A stretch of DNA of 64,000 nt from Haberlea rhodopensis (taxonomy: Eukaryota > Streptophyta > Magnoliopsida > Lamiales > Gesneriaceae). The position numbers were made by a program, and so were the translations under genes. The stretch's first letter is position 1. Every line of letters starts with the position of its first letter. Shown here in pieces: positions 22,991 to 33,736 of the stretch. Under the pieces are notes generated by a model. The model did no database searches. It was not told where the DNA came from and saw only the letters and a list, made by a program, of their open reading frames with translations. The stretch covers positions 12,442,821-12,506,820 of the forward strand of contig CAJQUN010000003.1 of NCBI GenBank assembly GCA_907163345.1, given 5' to 3'.

Positions 22991-23439
22991 GTGTACGATG
23001 ACACTCAAACCAGTTTGATCCAAAAGATGGAACATGATATAACCGAACTTAAAGTGTTCCAAGACAAGGAGATGCGAGACAAGACCGAGTTGATAGATAT
23101 AATTAATCACTTTTGTTACAAACCCCAAAGGATGACCTACCATCATCATCGTGCCAAAGAGCAACTTATAAAAGAAATCGAGGACAACGGAACACTGGTG
23201 ATAGTCCACAATAACAAGTGCCAACAATTGGAGCTTCGAGCAGGAGTTCAATGAGTATCGTGAGAATATGTGGACCCGAATCCAAGCTCTCACAAATGAG
23301 AAAAATGAATTGGTGCAGGAAGTTGCTTACAAGCAGTCTGTGATTAATTTCTTGATGGAAGAGGAAGATCCCGAGGAAGATCCTATGGTAGTGGAAAATG
23401 TTGAAGGGGATTTAGGAGACGGAGAAATAATATACTAGT
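22991..23439 (+). pseudogene. Coiled-coil ORF carried by element D (frameshifted)
   Basis: The first frame (22991-23254) reads MEHDITELKVFQDKEMRDKT, an INHFCYKPQRMTYHHHRAKE segment, and EQLIKEIEDN up to about 23235. Reading then continues one frame over with EFNEYRENMWTRIQALTNEK and VAYKQSVINFLMEEEDPEED to a stop near 23437. Heptad-like charged residues suggest a coiled coil with an acidic tail. There is no gag zinc knuckle, protease or polymerase motif. It may be a captured host fragment or a lineage-specific accessory protein. I do not recognise the family with certainty. A single frameshift around 23250 breaks it. Confidence 0.55.
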
Positions 23440-25215
23440 TTTTTACTTCTAGTATGTGATGGGATAATAGTAATAAGGGATATTTCATTGGTATTCTAAT
23501 AATAATTTCTTTGTTTAGGATTCCGCTATGAACCTCTCATTTTAATTAATCAAAGTTTATTTTGCTCTCCGATCATATCTCAATATGCGTTATTTTGACC
23601 ATATTCCTCGGTTACGCAACTACGCAACAACTTTAAACCTTGCTACTAATATTTTGTAAGTCACGATGAACTCAATTCACTTGTTTCAACATATTACACC
23701 CAATTCCTTGAATTTTTATATTCTTGTGCTAACTTCGAGAATTTTAATTCCCAAACAACTAAATAATTTGAGTTCATATTTTACTAGATTCATCGATGGA
23801 AACAGTTTTGAAATTTTTCACTCAATTACAAGGAATTTCATTTTTAGTGAAAACTCGGGTTAACTAGAATAGTCCTTTCTTCATCCTATTGAGATCCGTA
23901 GAATTTAAGTAAAAGTCATGTTATATTATTGGGATACATAATTTTATATATATATATATCTCCATAATTTGTATATAGATTGTGACACTTCGGATTCAAG
24001 TTGATATGATCATTATGTTGAATAAAATATAGTAGAGTAATAAGGATATTAGAAATCTATTTTCTACATTCCAATATATCTTTTGAAATTCGATAAAACT
24101 TATTTTGATTAATGAATTAATTTGTCTTTCTTCAAATTTTTTATTGATATCCTTGAAATCATTTTTCATTGAAATAAACAGGTTAGCATATCATCACGCC
24201 TTATTTGACATTTCCCCGCTTGAATAATTTCATACCTATCTATCCAATTATATCTTTTGTACTCCGCTTGTTCCTTTGAATATAATCTTGTATTCAAAGT
24301 AAATGGTCATTTTACTTATTAGAATACTTGAACATTACCATTTTACCAAAAGAATCATTGCAATCCATTAATTGTATTATGGATTTCCTTTCGTCAATTT
24401 TAAAATAGTCTCATTTGTTCGAATACTTGTTCAACTATTGATTCACTCTAAAATTGTTCTTAGATCCTGATCTACTTTAAATTGTTGGGACGATTGAAAC
24501 ATATTTTGTCAATGAAGCAGTCCTAGGGAAGCAATCCTTCAATCGCTCTCAATAATACTTTCTTCATTGGAAGCTTTCACTTGATAATAACCCATTACAT
24601 TCATTGGGTAATGTGGTTATCGATCCTTCTCAACCCTAACCTCAATTATTTTTAGATTCTACATTTGCTCAATTTTGATGTGACAATGCTTTTCTTCATA
24701 TCAATAATTATTTTCGATTATCATGTTGCAAACTTGTTCTTAGTTAATGAACAAGACTACATGCTTTTTTTTTTCCTTTTGTTTCTGCTCCATTTTCTAG
24801 GAATTATCATTCATTCTCTTTCATGTGATGTTGTTCTAGGCTAATGTATATCATCCTTGCAAATTCTTGTAATATTCAATCACATTTGATCAGTTCAGCT
24901 CACAAAAGTTGATAATTTGATTTTTACCACCTCACACTTCTTGAGAATTTTTTTAGATTGTATTGAAACAATCTTTTATAAGAATCATTACTCCTATCAT
25001 TGATCAACTTGACAAAGAAAACTCATTCAACTCGAAACTCTATTTATTCATTTTATTAGTTAAGATAACTTCATGAGAGTATGTGACGAAGATGAACCCC
25101 TGGTAGATCAAGGAAGCTTGGATGAAACTCTAAAGTATGAAGGAATCACGAGCCGTATAGTGGACTCATAGAATCAATTGCTGAGAAGAAGGATCATTTC
25201 TTACATCAAAGTCCA

Positions 25216-25331
25216 ATAAGGGGGAGGGATGTGATGACCCAAATCTAGATCGACACCACTTTCTAGATCGACACCACATTCTAGATCGAGCTGACTCAAG
25301 TTTCGAGGTTGAAACTTCCAATAAGTGGGGG
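25216..25331 (+). other. Duplicated PPT and LTR-start region of element D
   Basis: Two purine tracts lie about 105 bp apart: AAGGGGGAGGGATG just before TGATGACCCAAATC at 25229, and AATAAGTGGGGG just before TGATGACCCAAATC at 25332. The second matches the 5' LTR start. The intervening DNA has a repeated TAGATCGACACCAC motif. Either tract may have served as the plus-strand primer. Confidence 0.6.
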
Positions 25332-26735
25332 TGATGACCCAAATCTTGCCACCATTCAATCATATTTAACCACCATTCAATCACATTCAATCCAATGTAA
25401 TGGCATCTAATGACTTGCTTAACTCTTGCCATTAGATGACCAACATTTTGTAATTGTTAATAAGTTCTTCTACATTGTCCATTGATGATCACATTCATTA
25501 CTTGCTCAAATTATGAAATGTGATGACCACTCAATTTGTCTATTCAAGTGCCTTTTTTCCAATCTTGATTAGTCATTCATTTCCTTTCTAAAATCATAAC
25601 ATTAAATGGCTAGGATTTAAGATCAACTTATGTCTCTCTAAATCATGCTCCTATACTAAATGTGATGACCCCATATGTTGACTCCATTGATGACCCCAAT
25701 CCATGCCCCTCAATCCACCCCACTTAATTGCCTCCAATCACATTAACACCACCCACCTATCATCCCACTAAAGTTTTGCCATTAGGAGCCAAAATAGTGG
25801 ATCTAAATTGGAGTACACATCCCCATATTAAAATCAAACTACATCTTACCAAGAAAAGGGCTACTCTAGACTTAAGCATTTTTCGAAAATTCACCTACTC
25901 ACACACACAAGAATTCCAAAGCTTCAAGGCAAGAGAATAGATGATTCGTACCACCTTCGTAATATAGGATCCATTCCCACGCTTTGTATATTCGACTCTA
26001 AGTGAGTTTTTTTTATATACAAATGTCATTTCGTTTTGAAACTCTATATGCGTTAAAAGTTCAGTTGAACACGAAAATGTATTTTAAGATCATATTATGA
26101 AAGTATGAGAAATGCGCATCGAAAGTCGAATGCTCCGCGAGACAAACTGCTACGTGTGTAGGAGCCACCACTTGATTCCCTGGGCAAAGTGCTACATGAT
26201 GGGGGTTTGCCACGAGAGCCATCTCTTGCTCCTTAAGAGCAAAATGCTACACACATGGGAGCCATATCTTGATCCCAAAAAGCGATTATGTGATTATGTG
26301 TTTATGATAGTGCTGTAGTGTGAGCAATTATGATAAATGTACTTATGTTTGATAAATAGTTATTTGAAAAAGATTTATATGTATGTTTTATCATGTTCAA
26401 CTGTCCCCTACTTGCTGAGTATTTCTCCACATACTCACCACTTACCGTCTCTCTCCAGATAAGGACGGAGAATAGGTTGAAGACGAAGAACAAGACCAAT
26501 TTTGCGGCTGGTGATCTACTAGGATATTTCAAGATTTTATTTCGTTACGCTTTCGCAAACTCTGTTGAGATCTAAGGTTTTACGAATAAATTGGTCGATT
26601 TGTTTTTCATTTGTAAAAACAATTATTGTTATGGAATAAATAGAATCATAGATCTTTACACGAGACTTGTTGTATTCAAATTTTCATATTTGGATCCAAC
26701 ACCGGTGTACCGCGCTCCGATCTTGGGGCATGACA
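25332..26735 (+). repeat. Element D 3' LTR
   Basis: It runs from TGATGACCCAAATCTTGCC to CTTGGGGCATGACA. It is collinear with the 5' LTR apart from about 190 bp that are present only here, and many substitutions suggest an old insertion. Confidence 0.75.
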
Positions 26736-27396
26736 GGATGTATGCATTCCGGCCTTGGACCACGCTTAGTTTGATAGTTGTTTTTACATATTTGATGCCT
26801 CCAATAAATTATGTTATATTATGAATATTTTTCCTGATATGACATAAGTCAACTCATAATTTATAATAAATGTGTGCAGTAGAGTTCCTACCTGTTAAGT
26901 ATAATTTTTAAGTTATTTAGGCTGTATTTGGTGTGATGGATAAATGGTGATTGATGAATAATCCATCAGTTATCACATGTTTGGTGTGTTGGATATATAA
27001 TACATTTGGCCCGGTAAAATCAAGAAAGCCCTCACTATTCATATTATTTCCTTCCACTGTTAAATTTCTCGTTGCAGTTGTGGTAATTTATCACAGGAGC
27101 ACATTGTTACCTTAATGCCCTCCAATTAAATAATAACATATTTTAATTTTTCTACCTAAAAATAATTGTCACACCTTGAGTTTTCACATCGCAACATCGA
27201 CGATTTACTCAAAAAAAAAAAAAAAACTTTGAAAAATCAAGCCTTAGAAGTATTGATTGCCAAAAATCAGTCATATGGTCATATAGACAATGATTTAGAA
27301 GATGACAGTATATTTTACATTTTGAAATGCACTCATCACTTTTGCATTGAATCGCAACCCAAACTTAGTATAATAGTATAGTATTAAAAAAAGCAG

Positions 27397-27513
27397 GAAT
27401 TGAGCTCTTAGGCTTAGCCCAGACGGTGAGGGTTCACCTCCATTTTGGATAGCATTGAGTTCGAGTGCCGCAGTATGTGGAAAATATTTAGTCACCCTCC
27501 TTTAAAAAAAAAA
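27397..27513 (+). mobile_element. SINE-like sequence
   Basis: The block holds a possible A box (GGCTTAGCCCAGACGG at 27411), a B-box-like GAGTTCGAGTGCC about 42 bp later, and an A-rich tail (27504-27513). This layout is typical of tRNA-derived plant SINEs. No TSD could be recognised and no second copy is in the window. Confidence 0.5.
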
Positions 27514-27770
27514 CGCATAAATTACAGATATAAAAGCTCCAATTCTCAGCATTTGAATTGTAGAATTGATTTTCTTTTACCGAGCTCTTATTTATTTATT
27601 TATTTTTCTTCTGAATCTCCGTCTAAACAATCCTTTCTTTCAACAAATATGCACTCAAGTAATGCTTATATCCAAAATATACCTTTAATTTCAATATATT
27701 TAAGCAACTAAATCTAAATGTAGGACAGTTTATGATATATTTTCGTTTTTTTTCCTGATGAATTTTGAGC

Positions 27771-27855
27771 AAGAGAGCTGAGGAGCAGAACCAGCTGCTG
27801 CTCATCCAAAGAGAAGTCGATGATGAAGAAGATTTGTTTGAAGCAATAGACAAAC
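27771..27855 (+). other. Possible host-gene exon fragment
   Basis: One frame reads KRAEEQNQLLLIQREVDDEE followed by DLFEAIDK, a dense charged segment unlike the surrounding DNA. It is preceded by a pyrimidine-rich stretch ending TTTTGAG, a plausible splice acceptor. It is followed by AAACGTGAGA, a plausible donor. I do not recognise the protein. Element F begins about 55 bp later, so F and everything inside it may sit in an intron. Confidence 0.3.
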
Positions 27856-27910
27856 GTGAGAATTTATGTACATGCTCAGTTTTATAATTCATTTTAGTTT
27901 CATAATAGCT

Positions 27911-28310
27911 GTTAGTGTGTCAAATTAATAATTTCTGTTTGATTCCGCACGATGTGAAATAAGTGAAAGCAAAGGTGTAGGCGCACGTAAAGAAACAACT
28001 CGGCAATACAGAGAAGTGGTGCAAGATGGATAGATGACAGAAGCAACATGATTATTCTCCCAGAGTTAGTCAGAGGAGCATGCACTGCGTGAATGATTTT
28101 TCTGTTCTTGTGTAAATTATATCTTTGTTTTGTAACTTGTTTTGGTTATAAATAGGTGGGATCTGTACACGTTATTTAAGCTTAGCTTTGTCAGTTTCTA
28201 ATACACATAAAATTCCCATCTTCGTTTTCTTTTTTTTTTTTTGTGTTCTTCATTGTCATTCATCTATCAATCAAAATCACTTCAATGGAGTTATATTTAA
28301 TATATTTAAC
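27911..28310 (+). repeat. Putative 5' LTR of element F
   Basis: The edges are inferred: TGTTAGTGTGTC at the start and a CA just before the primer site. The 3' LTR is not in the window. A TATAAATA box at 28147-28154 would place transcription start about 30 bp further on, in the usual middle of a short Copia LTR. Confidence 0.5.
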
Positions 28311-28402
28311 ATGGTATCTGGAGCATATCAAGCTGTTCAACTTGATCTAATTTTCGATCCTTTTAACTCTTTCATTGTTTTTCAGCAATTTTATTCTATT
28401 CA

Positions 28403-28748
28403 ATGGCTTTCGAAAATGCTTCATCCTCCTCATCATCTGGTGTTCGTATCATAGTCAACCATTTTATCTGCATCCTAGTGATACTAAAACCACCGTTGTT
28501 ATCACATCTCCTTACATTGTCCCAAACTACATCACCTAGAGCAGAGCATTCACCTTGGCTGTATCTATCAAAACCAAACCCGGGTTCCTTGATGGGAGCA
28601 TTTCTACACCAAAATGTATTGACCCCTTGTATGTACCTTGGGTGCGTTGTAACAATCTTCTTCTTTCTTGGCTGTTGAACTCAGTTTCCAGATAAATAGC
28701 TTCCAATGTTCTCTACATAAATTCAGCTAAAGAAGATGGAACAAATTG
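28403..28748 (+). pseudogene. Element F gag, N-terminal part
   Basis: The frame opens MAFENASSSSSSGVRI, then shifts. In another frame the text YLHPSDTKTTVVITSPYIVP and NYITWSRAFTLAVSIKTK is visible, followed by GFLDGSI, PLYVPWVRCNNLLLSWLLNS and SAKE near the end. This is the plant Copia gag N-terminal plus UBN2-type domain. It stops at the TSD of element E. Confidence 0.75.
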
Positions 28749-29341
28749 TGTTGGGATATGTCGTAAGACAACTCATTAGATGATTGATTTTGGCATGCAA
28801 TGTAATATGATTTTATTAATGGTAATTCATTATTATATATTATTCCAGTATCGATGTAATATGAATATATATATATATTAATGTCTTTAGAATAAAATTG
28901 TATTATTCTTAAAGATTGTCCCTAGTCAAGGGGTTTTTGGAAAACCCTACTCCTAATAATGTTAGCCGCCTTACATACATGTACGTATGTCTGCATTAGG
29001 TTTTGCAAATAGAGAGGAATTCAGAATTAAACTAGCAGACCACTCGAAAAGAGAGAACCGTCACCTCGCTTCGATGTCTCGTGCTCTTTGTCCCAATTGA
29101 TTTATCAAGCTAGCAACTTGATAAATTCAACATTCCTTTCGATTTGGTCGTGTGGATTCCGTAGAGGCAAAACTTGAAAAGTTTTGCTCGTGACTCGTGG
29201 ACGTTTTCTTTTGAGGATTATGCATCAAACACGCTACAAAGGTATAACTCTCAACACTGGATATGATAACTTCGTATAGGTCCTCGTTAGGAATCTGATA
29301 ATTTTATTCCGCCGCGCTATTTGATAGTCAGATTCCTTACA
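28749..29341 (+). repeat. Element E 5' LTR, internally deleted
   Basis: It begins TGTTGGGATATG and ends GATTCCTTACA. Relative to the 3' LTR it lacks about 900 bp. The text jumps from CCTAGTCAAG to GGGTTTTTGG at 28930/28931, where the 3' copy has these ends at about 53476 and 54376. CAAG-like microhomology at the junction suggests illegitimate recombination after insertion. Confidence 0.88.
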
Positions 29342-29342
29342 G

Positions 29343-29355
29343 TGGTATCAGAGCC
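29343..29355 (+). other. Primer-binding site of element E (tRNA-iMet)
   Basis: TGGTATCAGAGCC is a perfect match to the complement of the plant initiator tRNA-Met 3' end, one base after the LTR. Confidence 0.9.
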
Positions 29356-29565
29356 GTGTACGAAGCTCATATCGGGGTTTTGTGATAAATTGTTTTATCA
29401 TGTTCTGAGTTATAGTTATCATGCTTATTCGAAACTGTAAGAACATATATGATATGTTATAATCTACATATGAGATATGTATGTGGAAACCATCGTAATA
29501 TCTATATGATATATTAACGTGTATTTATGTATAAGATACATATGTGTAATCGCGACTGACCCTAG

Positions 29566-29762
29566 CAAGGCGGGCGACCGCGCCCTCGCAAGGGCGGGCG
29601 ATCGAACCATGCAAGGGTGGGCGACATAGCCATCAACAAGGCGGGCGACCGATGCTTGTCCAGGTGGGCGACTGGCTCAAGAGTGGGACGATCGACGTAC
29701 ATGGGTGGGAGACCAACGTGCATGGGCGGGCGTCCGAGACTCTGTCGGCGGGCGACTCCTTG
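29566..29762 (+). repeat. GGGCGAYCG array in the element E leader
   Basis: Nine degenerate units built on GGGCGA or GGGACGA start at roughly 29572, 29597, 29619, 29643, 29666, 29685, 29707, 29728 and 29750, a period of about 19-25 bp and mostly 21-24. Intervening bases vary. The rest of the untranslated leader is AT-rich. Several units contain GCGATCG or ACGATCG, recalling the GATCGATC modules elsewhere. Confidence 0.7.
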
Positions 29763-30835
29763 GCGTTCGATATTTTTCCCTGATTTTATTTACAGTTTAT
29801 GAACCTAGAATTAAATTTTAAAATGTTTATAATTTAATTCATTAATTGTTATGTATTAGCATGTCTTATGTGTTGTTTGAGCATGGTGAATGGTTATAGC
29901 CCTATGACCAATTAGATTGGGAATTTTGTGAATGATTGTAATTTTATATACGGCCTGCGTGTCGTGCCTTCTCTATTATTCTGAATGTATTCCCTCCCCT
30001 ATGATCCCCTCGAAATGTAACTCGAGGACTTCTCTATATCATGTAATTGTTATATATTATAGTTTTTGTTGATGGAGATCAATGAAGTTAGACCATGGTG
30101 CCGAGACTAGGATGCCATTCACAAATAGACCGAAGATGTGCTTGGAGAAGTTACCCTTAGGTTGACCATTTAGATTTTCTCATTGGCTTGAGAAAATCAG
30201 TAGTTCGGGCTATAACCACACGTTTATTTTATGTTGATGTATGTGATGCATGTTTATCATTTGATATTTAATATTGATAGATGATGTATGTATATGTACA
30301 TGACATGTTTTCATTCTCAATATTAATAAAATCGTGAGATCTGTAAATCCCTCTAATAATATTAAGTCAAGTAAGATGTCTTCCAATTAAACGTAATCGT
30401 CAAGACTTCGATTGATCATGTGTAGGTTTGCCAAAGCAAAGTACCGTGACAATCTTAGTAAGGCGCGATAGGATAAAAGTGATATCCGTGTGACTTTAAA
30501 TTGGGTTTGACTTAACTAGCGTTATCTTAATAGGATTTGGAACCTAGATGCATGGGGTTGGGTAATAATTCATTAGATGAATTAGAACAAAGTGTTGTTC
30601 GCCCAACGATCCAAGAGTTACATATGATGTAATTGACAAATTATTGTCTACCTAAACAACCGAGTCTTGGGTGATTAGCCAAAGCTAACTCAAGGTTAGG
30701 TGAAATATGGATCTTGGCCCACTAATAGTTTTGAGGGTTGATGATTTTAACTAATAGTGAGATTATCATTTAATATAAGACCTTATTAAATGATTAAATC
30801 ATAAATTATTTTGCATATTTATATTATAGATATCC

Positions 30836-31469
30836 ATGTCATCTAACAACGTTACGAGTACAATATCATTGCGATCGGTCCTTGAGAATGACAAATTGAA
30901 TGTGAAAAATTTCCTAGACTGGTATAGGAATCTGAGGATTGTCCTCAAATAAGAGAAAAAATAATATGTCCTAGAGGAACCCTTACCTGCTGAGGAACCT
31001 CCTGCTACGGCCGTAAGGGCTGATAGGGATGCTTACAAGAAGCATCAAAATGACGCTCTTGATGTTGGATGCTTAATGTTTGCAACCATGAAGAGCTTCA
31101 AAAGCAACATGAGGAAATGGATGCGTTCAATATGATTGAACATCTGAAGCAACTTTTCCAACAACAAGCTAGACAAGAGAGGTATGCCGTCTTTAAAGCG
31201 TTATTTCAGTGCAAAATGGTAGAAGGAAGCCTTGTTGGAACTCATGTACTCAAAATGATTGGATACATAGAGAATATTGAGAAACTGGTTTTCCGTTGGA
31301 CCAAGAGTTGGCCACTGACGTGATCTTGCAATCGTTGCCTAATAGCTATAATCAATTTGTTCTGAATTACAATATGATTGAAATTTAAAAGACTCTACCA
31401 CAGTTGCTTGGTATGTTGAGAACTTAAGAGGCAAACACAAAGAAGTCTAAGCCCACAAATGTTCTTATT
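30836..31469 (+). pseudogene. Element E gag
   Basis: The frame from the ATG at 30836 reads MSSNNVTSTISLRSVLENDK and NFLDWYRNLRIVLK, a typical Copia gag N terminus. A stop at about 30949 and later frameshifts break it. Fragments of the UBN2-like domain follow, such as HEELQKQHEEMDAFNMIEHL and CKMVEGSLVGTHVLKMIGYI. Gag runs into the zinc-knuckle segment from 31470. Confidence 0.75.
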
Positions 31470-32484
31470 GTGAATAAGGGCAAGGGAAAAGCTAAATCAA
31501 AGGGCTTTAAAAAGGAAAAGAAAGTCTCTGTCAAATCTAAGTTTCATGCTACTGCACTTAAGCCTAAGGGAGGAGTGACTAAGGAAGGAAATTGCTTCCA
31601 TTACGGTGAGAGCGGACATTGGAAGAGAAACTGCAAGTTATACCTGGAAGATCTTAAGAAGACGAAGGGAAGTGTGACTTCTACTTCATGTATTTTTGTT
31701 ATAGAAGTCAATCTATCTACTTCTTCATCATGGGTATTAGATATTGGATGTGGTTCTCACATTTGTGTTAATGTGCAAAAACTCAAAAGGAGTAGAATAT
31801 TGGCGAAAGATGAAGTTGACCTAAGACTGAGAAACGGAGCAAGAGTTGTTGCATTAGCTATAGAAAATTATTCATTAACTTTGCCTTCTGGTTTAATTTT
31901 AGATTTACAAGACTGTTATTTTTTGCCATCGATTACTAGAAACATCATTTCAAATTCTTGTTTAGACAATATGGGTTTTTCATTTATTATAAAGGACAAA
32001 TGTTGCTCCATTTATTTGAATGAGATGTTTTATGCTAGTGCACAATTGATTAATGGTCTCTATGTTCTAAATCTTGATATGCCTGTCTATAACATAAATA
32101 CTAAGAGGATTAAGACTAATGATTCTAACCCAACTTATCTCTAGCATTGTCGCTTGGGCCATATAAACGAGAATCACATTTCAAAACTTCATAAGGATGG
32201 AGTTTTAGATTCATTTGATTTTGAATAATATGAAACATGTGAATCTTGTTTAATGGGCAAGATGACTAAAGCCACTTTCAAAAGAAATGTGAAAGGGATA
32301 TGTGTACGTAATGAAACATAAATATGAAACCTTTGAAAAGTTCAAGGATTTCAAGAATGAAGTACAAAACCAGCTTGGCAAAAGTATCAAAATCCTCCGA
32401 TCAGATCGAGGAGGTGAATACTTAAGCCAAGAGATTCATAACTATCTAAAAGAGTGTGGGATAGTCCCACAACTCACACCTCCG
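31470..32484 (+). pseudogene. Element E pol part 1: zinc knuckle, protease, N-terminal integrase
   Basis: In order: a lysine-rich stretch, a CCHC knuckle (CFHYGESGHWKRNC), a protease site (WVLDIGCGSHIC, with I where T/S is usual after the catalytic D), then after a stop at 32144 the pre-integrase H-H-C-C domain (HCRLGHINENHISKLH, CESCLMGKM). The integrase core then resumes at YETFEKFKDFKNEVQNQLGK and SDRGGEYLSQEI. The stretch that should hold the first catalytic aspartate is missing, a deletion near 32295. Solo LTR I interrupts at QLTPP. Confidence 0.85.
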
Positions 32485-33736
32485 TGTAAGGCCCTCGTAC
32501 CATATTATCGGAAATCATGTTTAACTTCTCAACAATTATGTGATTCATCTTATGTCAATCATATGGTTGAGAATAAACATGAGGAATATTATCTTTGATA
32601 ACAGCTCGATATCATACTTAACAGTTTGTAAATGTGATGTCACGATATTTGATAATGAGAATTAAGAGCAATTTGTACATTATTTTGTTAATTAGTTAGA
32701 AATTAATTAATGAGTAATGAGAGTGAAAATTGACCTTGTACATGTCAATTGACAGTCGGGTCAGAACATGGTGAATGACAAATATAGTTTTGAAATATTC
32801 GGATTAACACCGAAATTTTATTAAAATGATTTAATAAATATAAAATTTGTATTAATTCAAAAGATTTAATTTTTGTGATTGAAATAAGGACACGAAGTCA
32901 GTTGTGGACTGTACATGTAATATACATGCACCAGTACACCTGTGACACCCCGATGTTCATAATTGGTCGGGAATTAATATATATCTGTGTAGGATGTAAA
33001 ACACACAGTAAAATATGTAAAACACACACAGATCGTGGACATGCACTAAAATGTGCGAAAACACACACTTCGCGCGATCACCGACCACCGCATGTAAATC
33101 CACTTCGTTCACCACCGTATGACCACCTCTCGCCAAGAACAACCTACCACCATGTTCACAACTCAGAGGCGCATCTTTCCATACCAGATAATCGAATTTT
33201 GGTGTTAGAAAAGGTGTTCGATTTTACCCTTGAACGGTGAAACTCGCGCATACTAGGAATTGAACACTTTTGGTTTGATTTCTTTGATTCAACCACGAAG
33301 TGGATGAAGCCAAGGCACCGAATCTCTTCCTTGCACCTGGATGAAACTTTCTACACCAGCCACCGCCTCTACCGCCGCCGGAGGTCGCCAGAATCGAAAG
33401 AAATCCGTGCGTGAACTTTGTGCGATTTTGGGTAAATTTGATATCCGGTTTTTCCGACTTTGTTTCGATAATTACCAGTTCATTTGGACTATAATTGTTG
33501 AATAATAATTTTAATTGGTGAAAAATAATTTAGCAAATTAAATTGTGATATAATCGCATCAATTTAATTACCCTAAATTGGTTAAGCTGTGACTAAAATT
33601 GATAACCATTTTTTAATTATTAGTTTATTGAATTGTGAATTTATATTGAGATGCAGTGACTACTTTTACCCTACAAGCTCAAGTTCCCTTGTAGACCGCT
33701 AAAGAAAGGTATGTTGCGATCGGGTAACATACGACA

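Larger units (their letters stand above)
19661..26735 (+). mobile_element. Element D: large LTR element without gag/pol (LARD-like)
   Basis: The 5' LTR (about 19661-20928) and 3' LTR (about 25332-26735) share TGACCCAAATCTTGCCACCA at the start, GAGGTGGC/GGGAGCCA blocks, GAGATCTAAGGTTTTACGAA, and a GCATGACA/GCGTGACA end. A tRNA-iMet-like primer site begins at 20935 and a purine tract precedes 25332. The internal 4.4 kb has no gag, RT or integrase. It has a broken coiled-coil ORF and a nested TRIM. No clean TSD is seen (TTGTG left, GGATG right), so the left border may have been altered when it met the inverted fragment. Confidence 0.7.
26736..27910. other. Probable non-transposon or low-copy DNA between elements D and F
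   Basis: This AT-rich interval has no LTR edges. It holds a possible MITE fragment near 26930-27130 (GGCTGTATTTGGTGTGATGG and a partial inverse copy), an A-tract at about 27211-27226, a SINE-like sequence, and an exon-like block at 27771-27855. It is the best candidate for original host DNA in the window. Confidence 0.4.

Noticed and set aside
25166..25432. Minus-strand frame rich in Arg/Ser near the D 3' LTR
   Set aside because: It spans the duplicated PPT and LTR start and the TAGATCGACACCAC repeats, so it is not a plausible gene.
26930..27130. Possible PIF/Harbinger-type MITE
   Set aside because: Only one end (GGCTGTATTTGGTGTGATGG) with a weak internal inverse copy. No matching right terminus or TTA duplication could be fixed.
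29566..29762. Regular ~22-bp spaced array considered as a CRISPR-like repeat
   Set aside because: Units are degenerate, spacers are about 12-15 bp and not unique, and the context is a plant retrotransposon leader.
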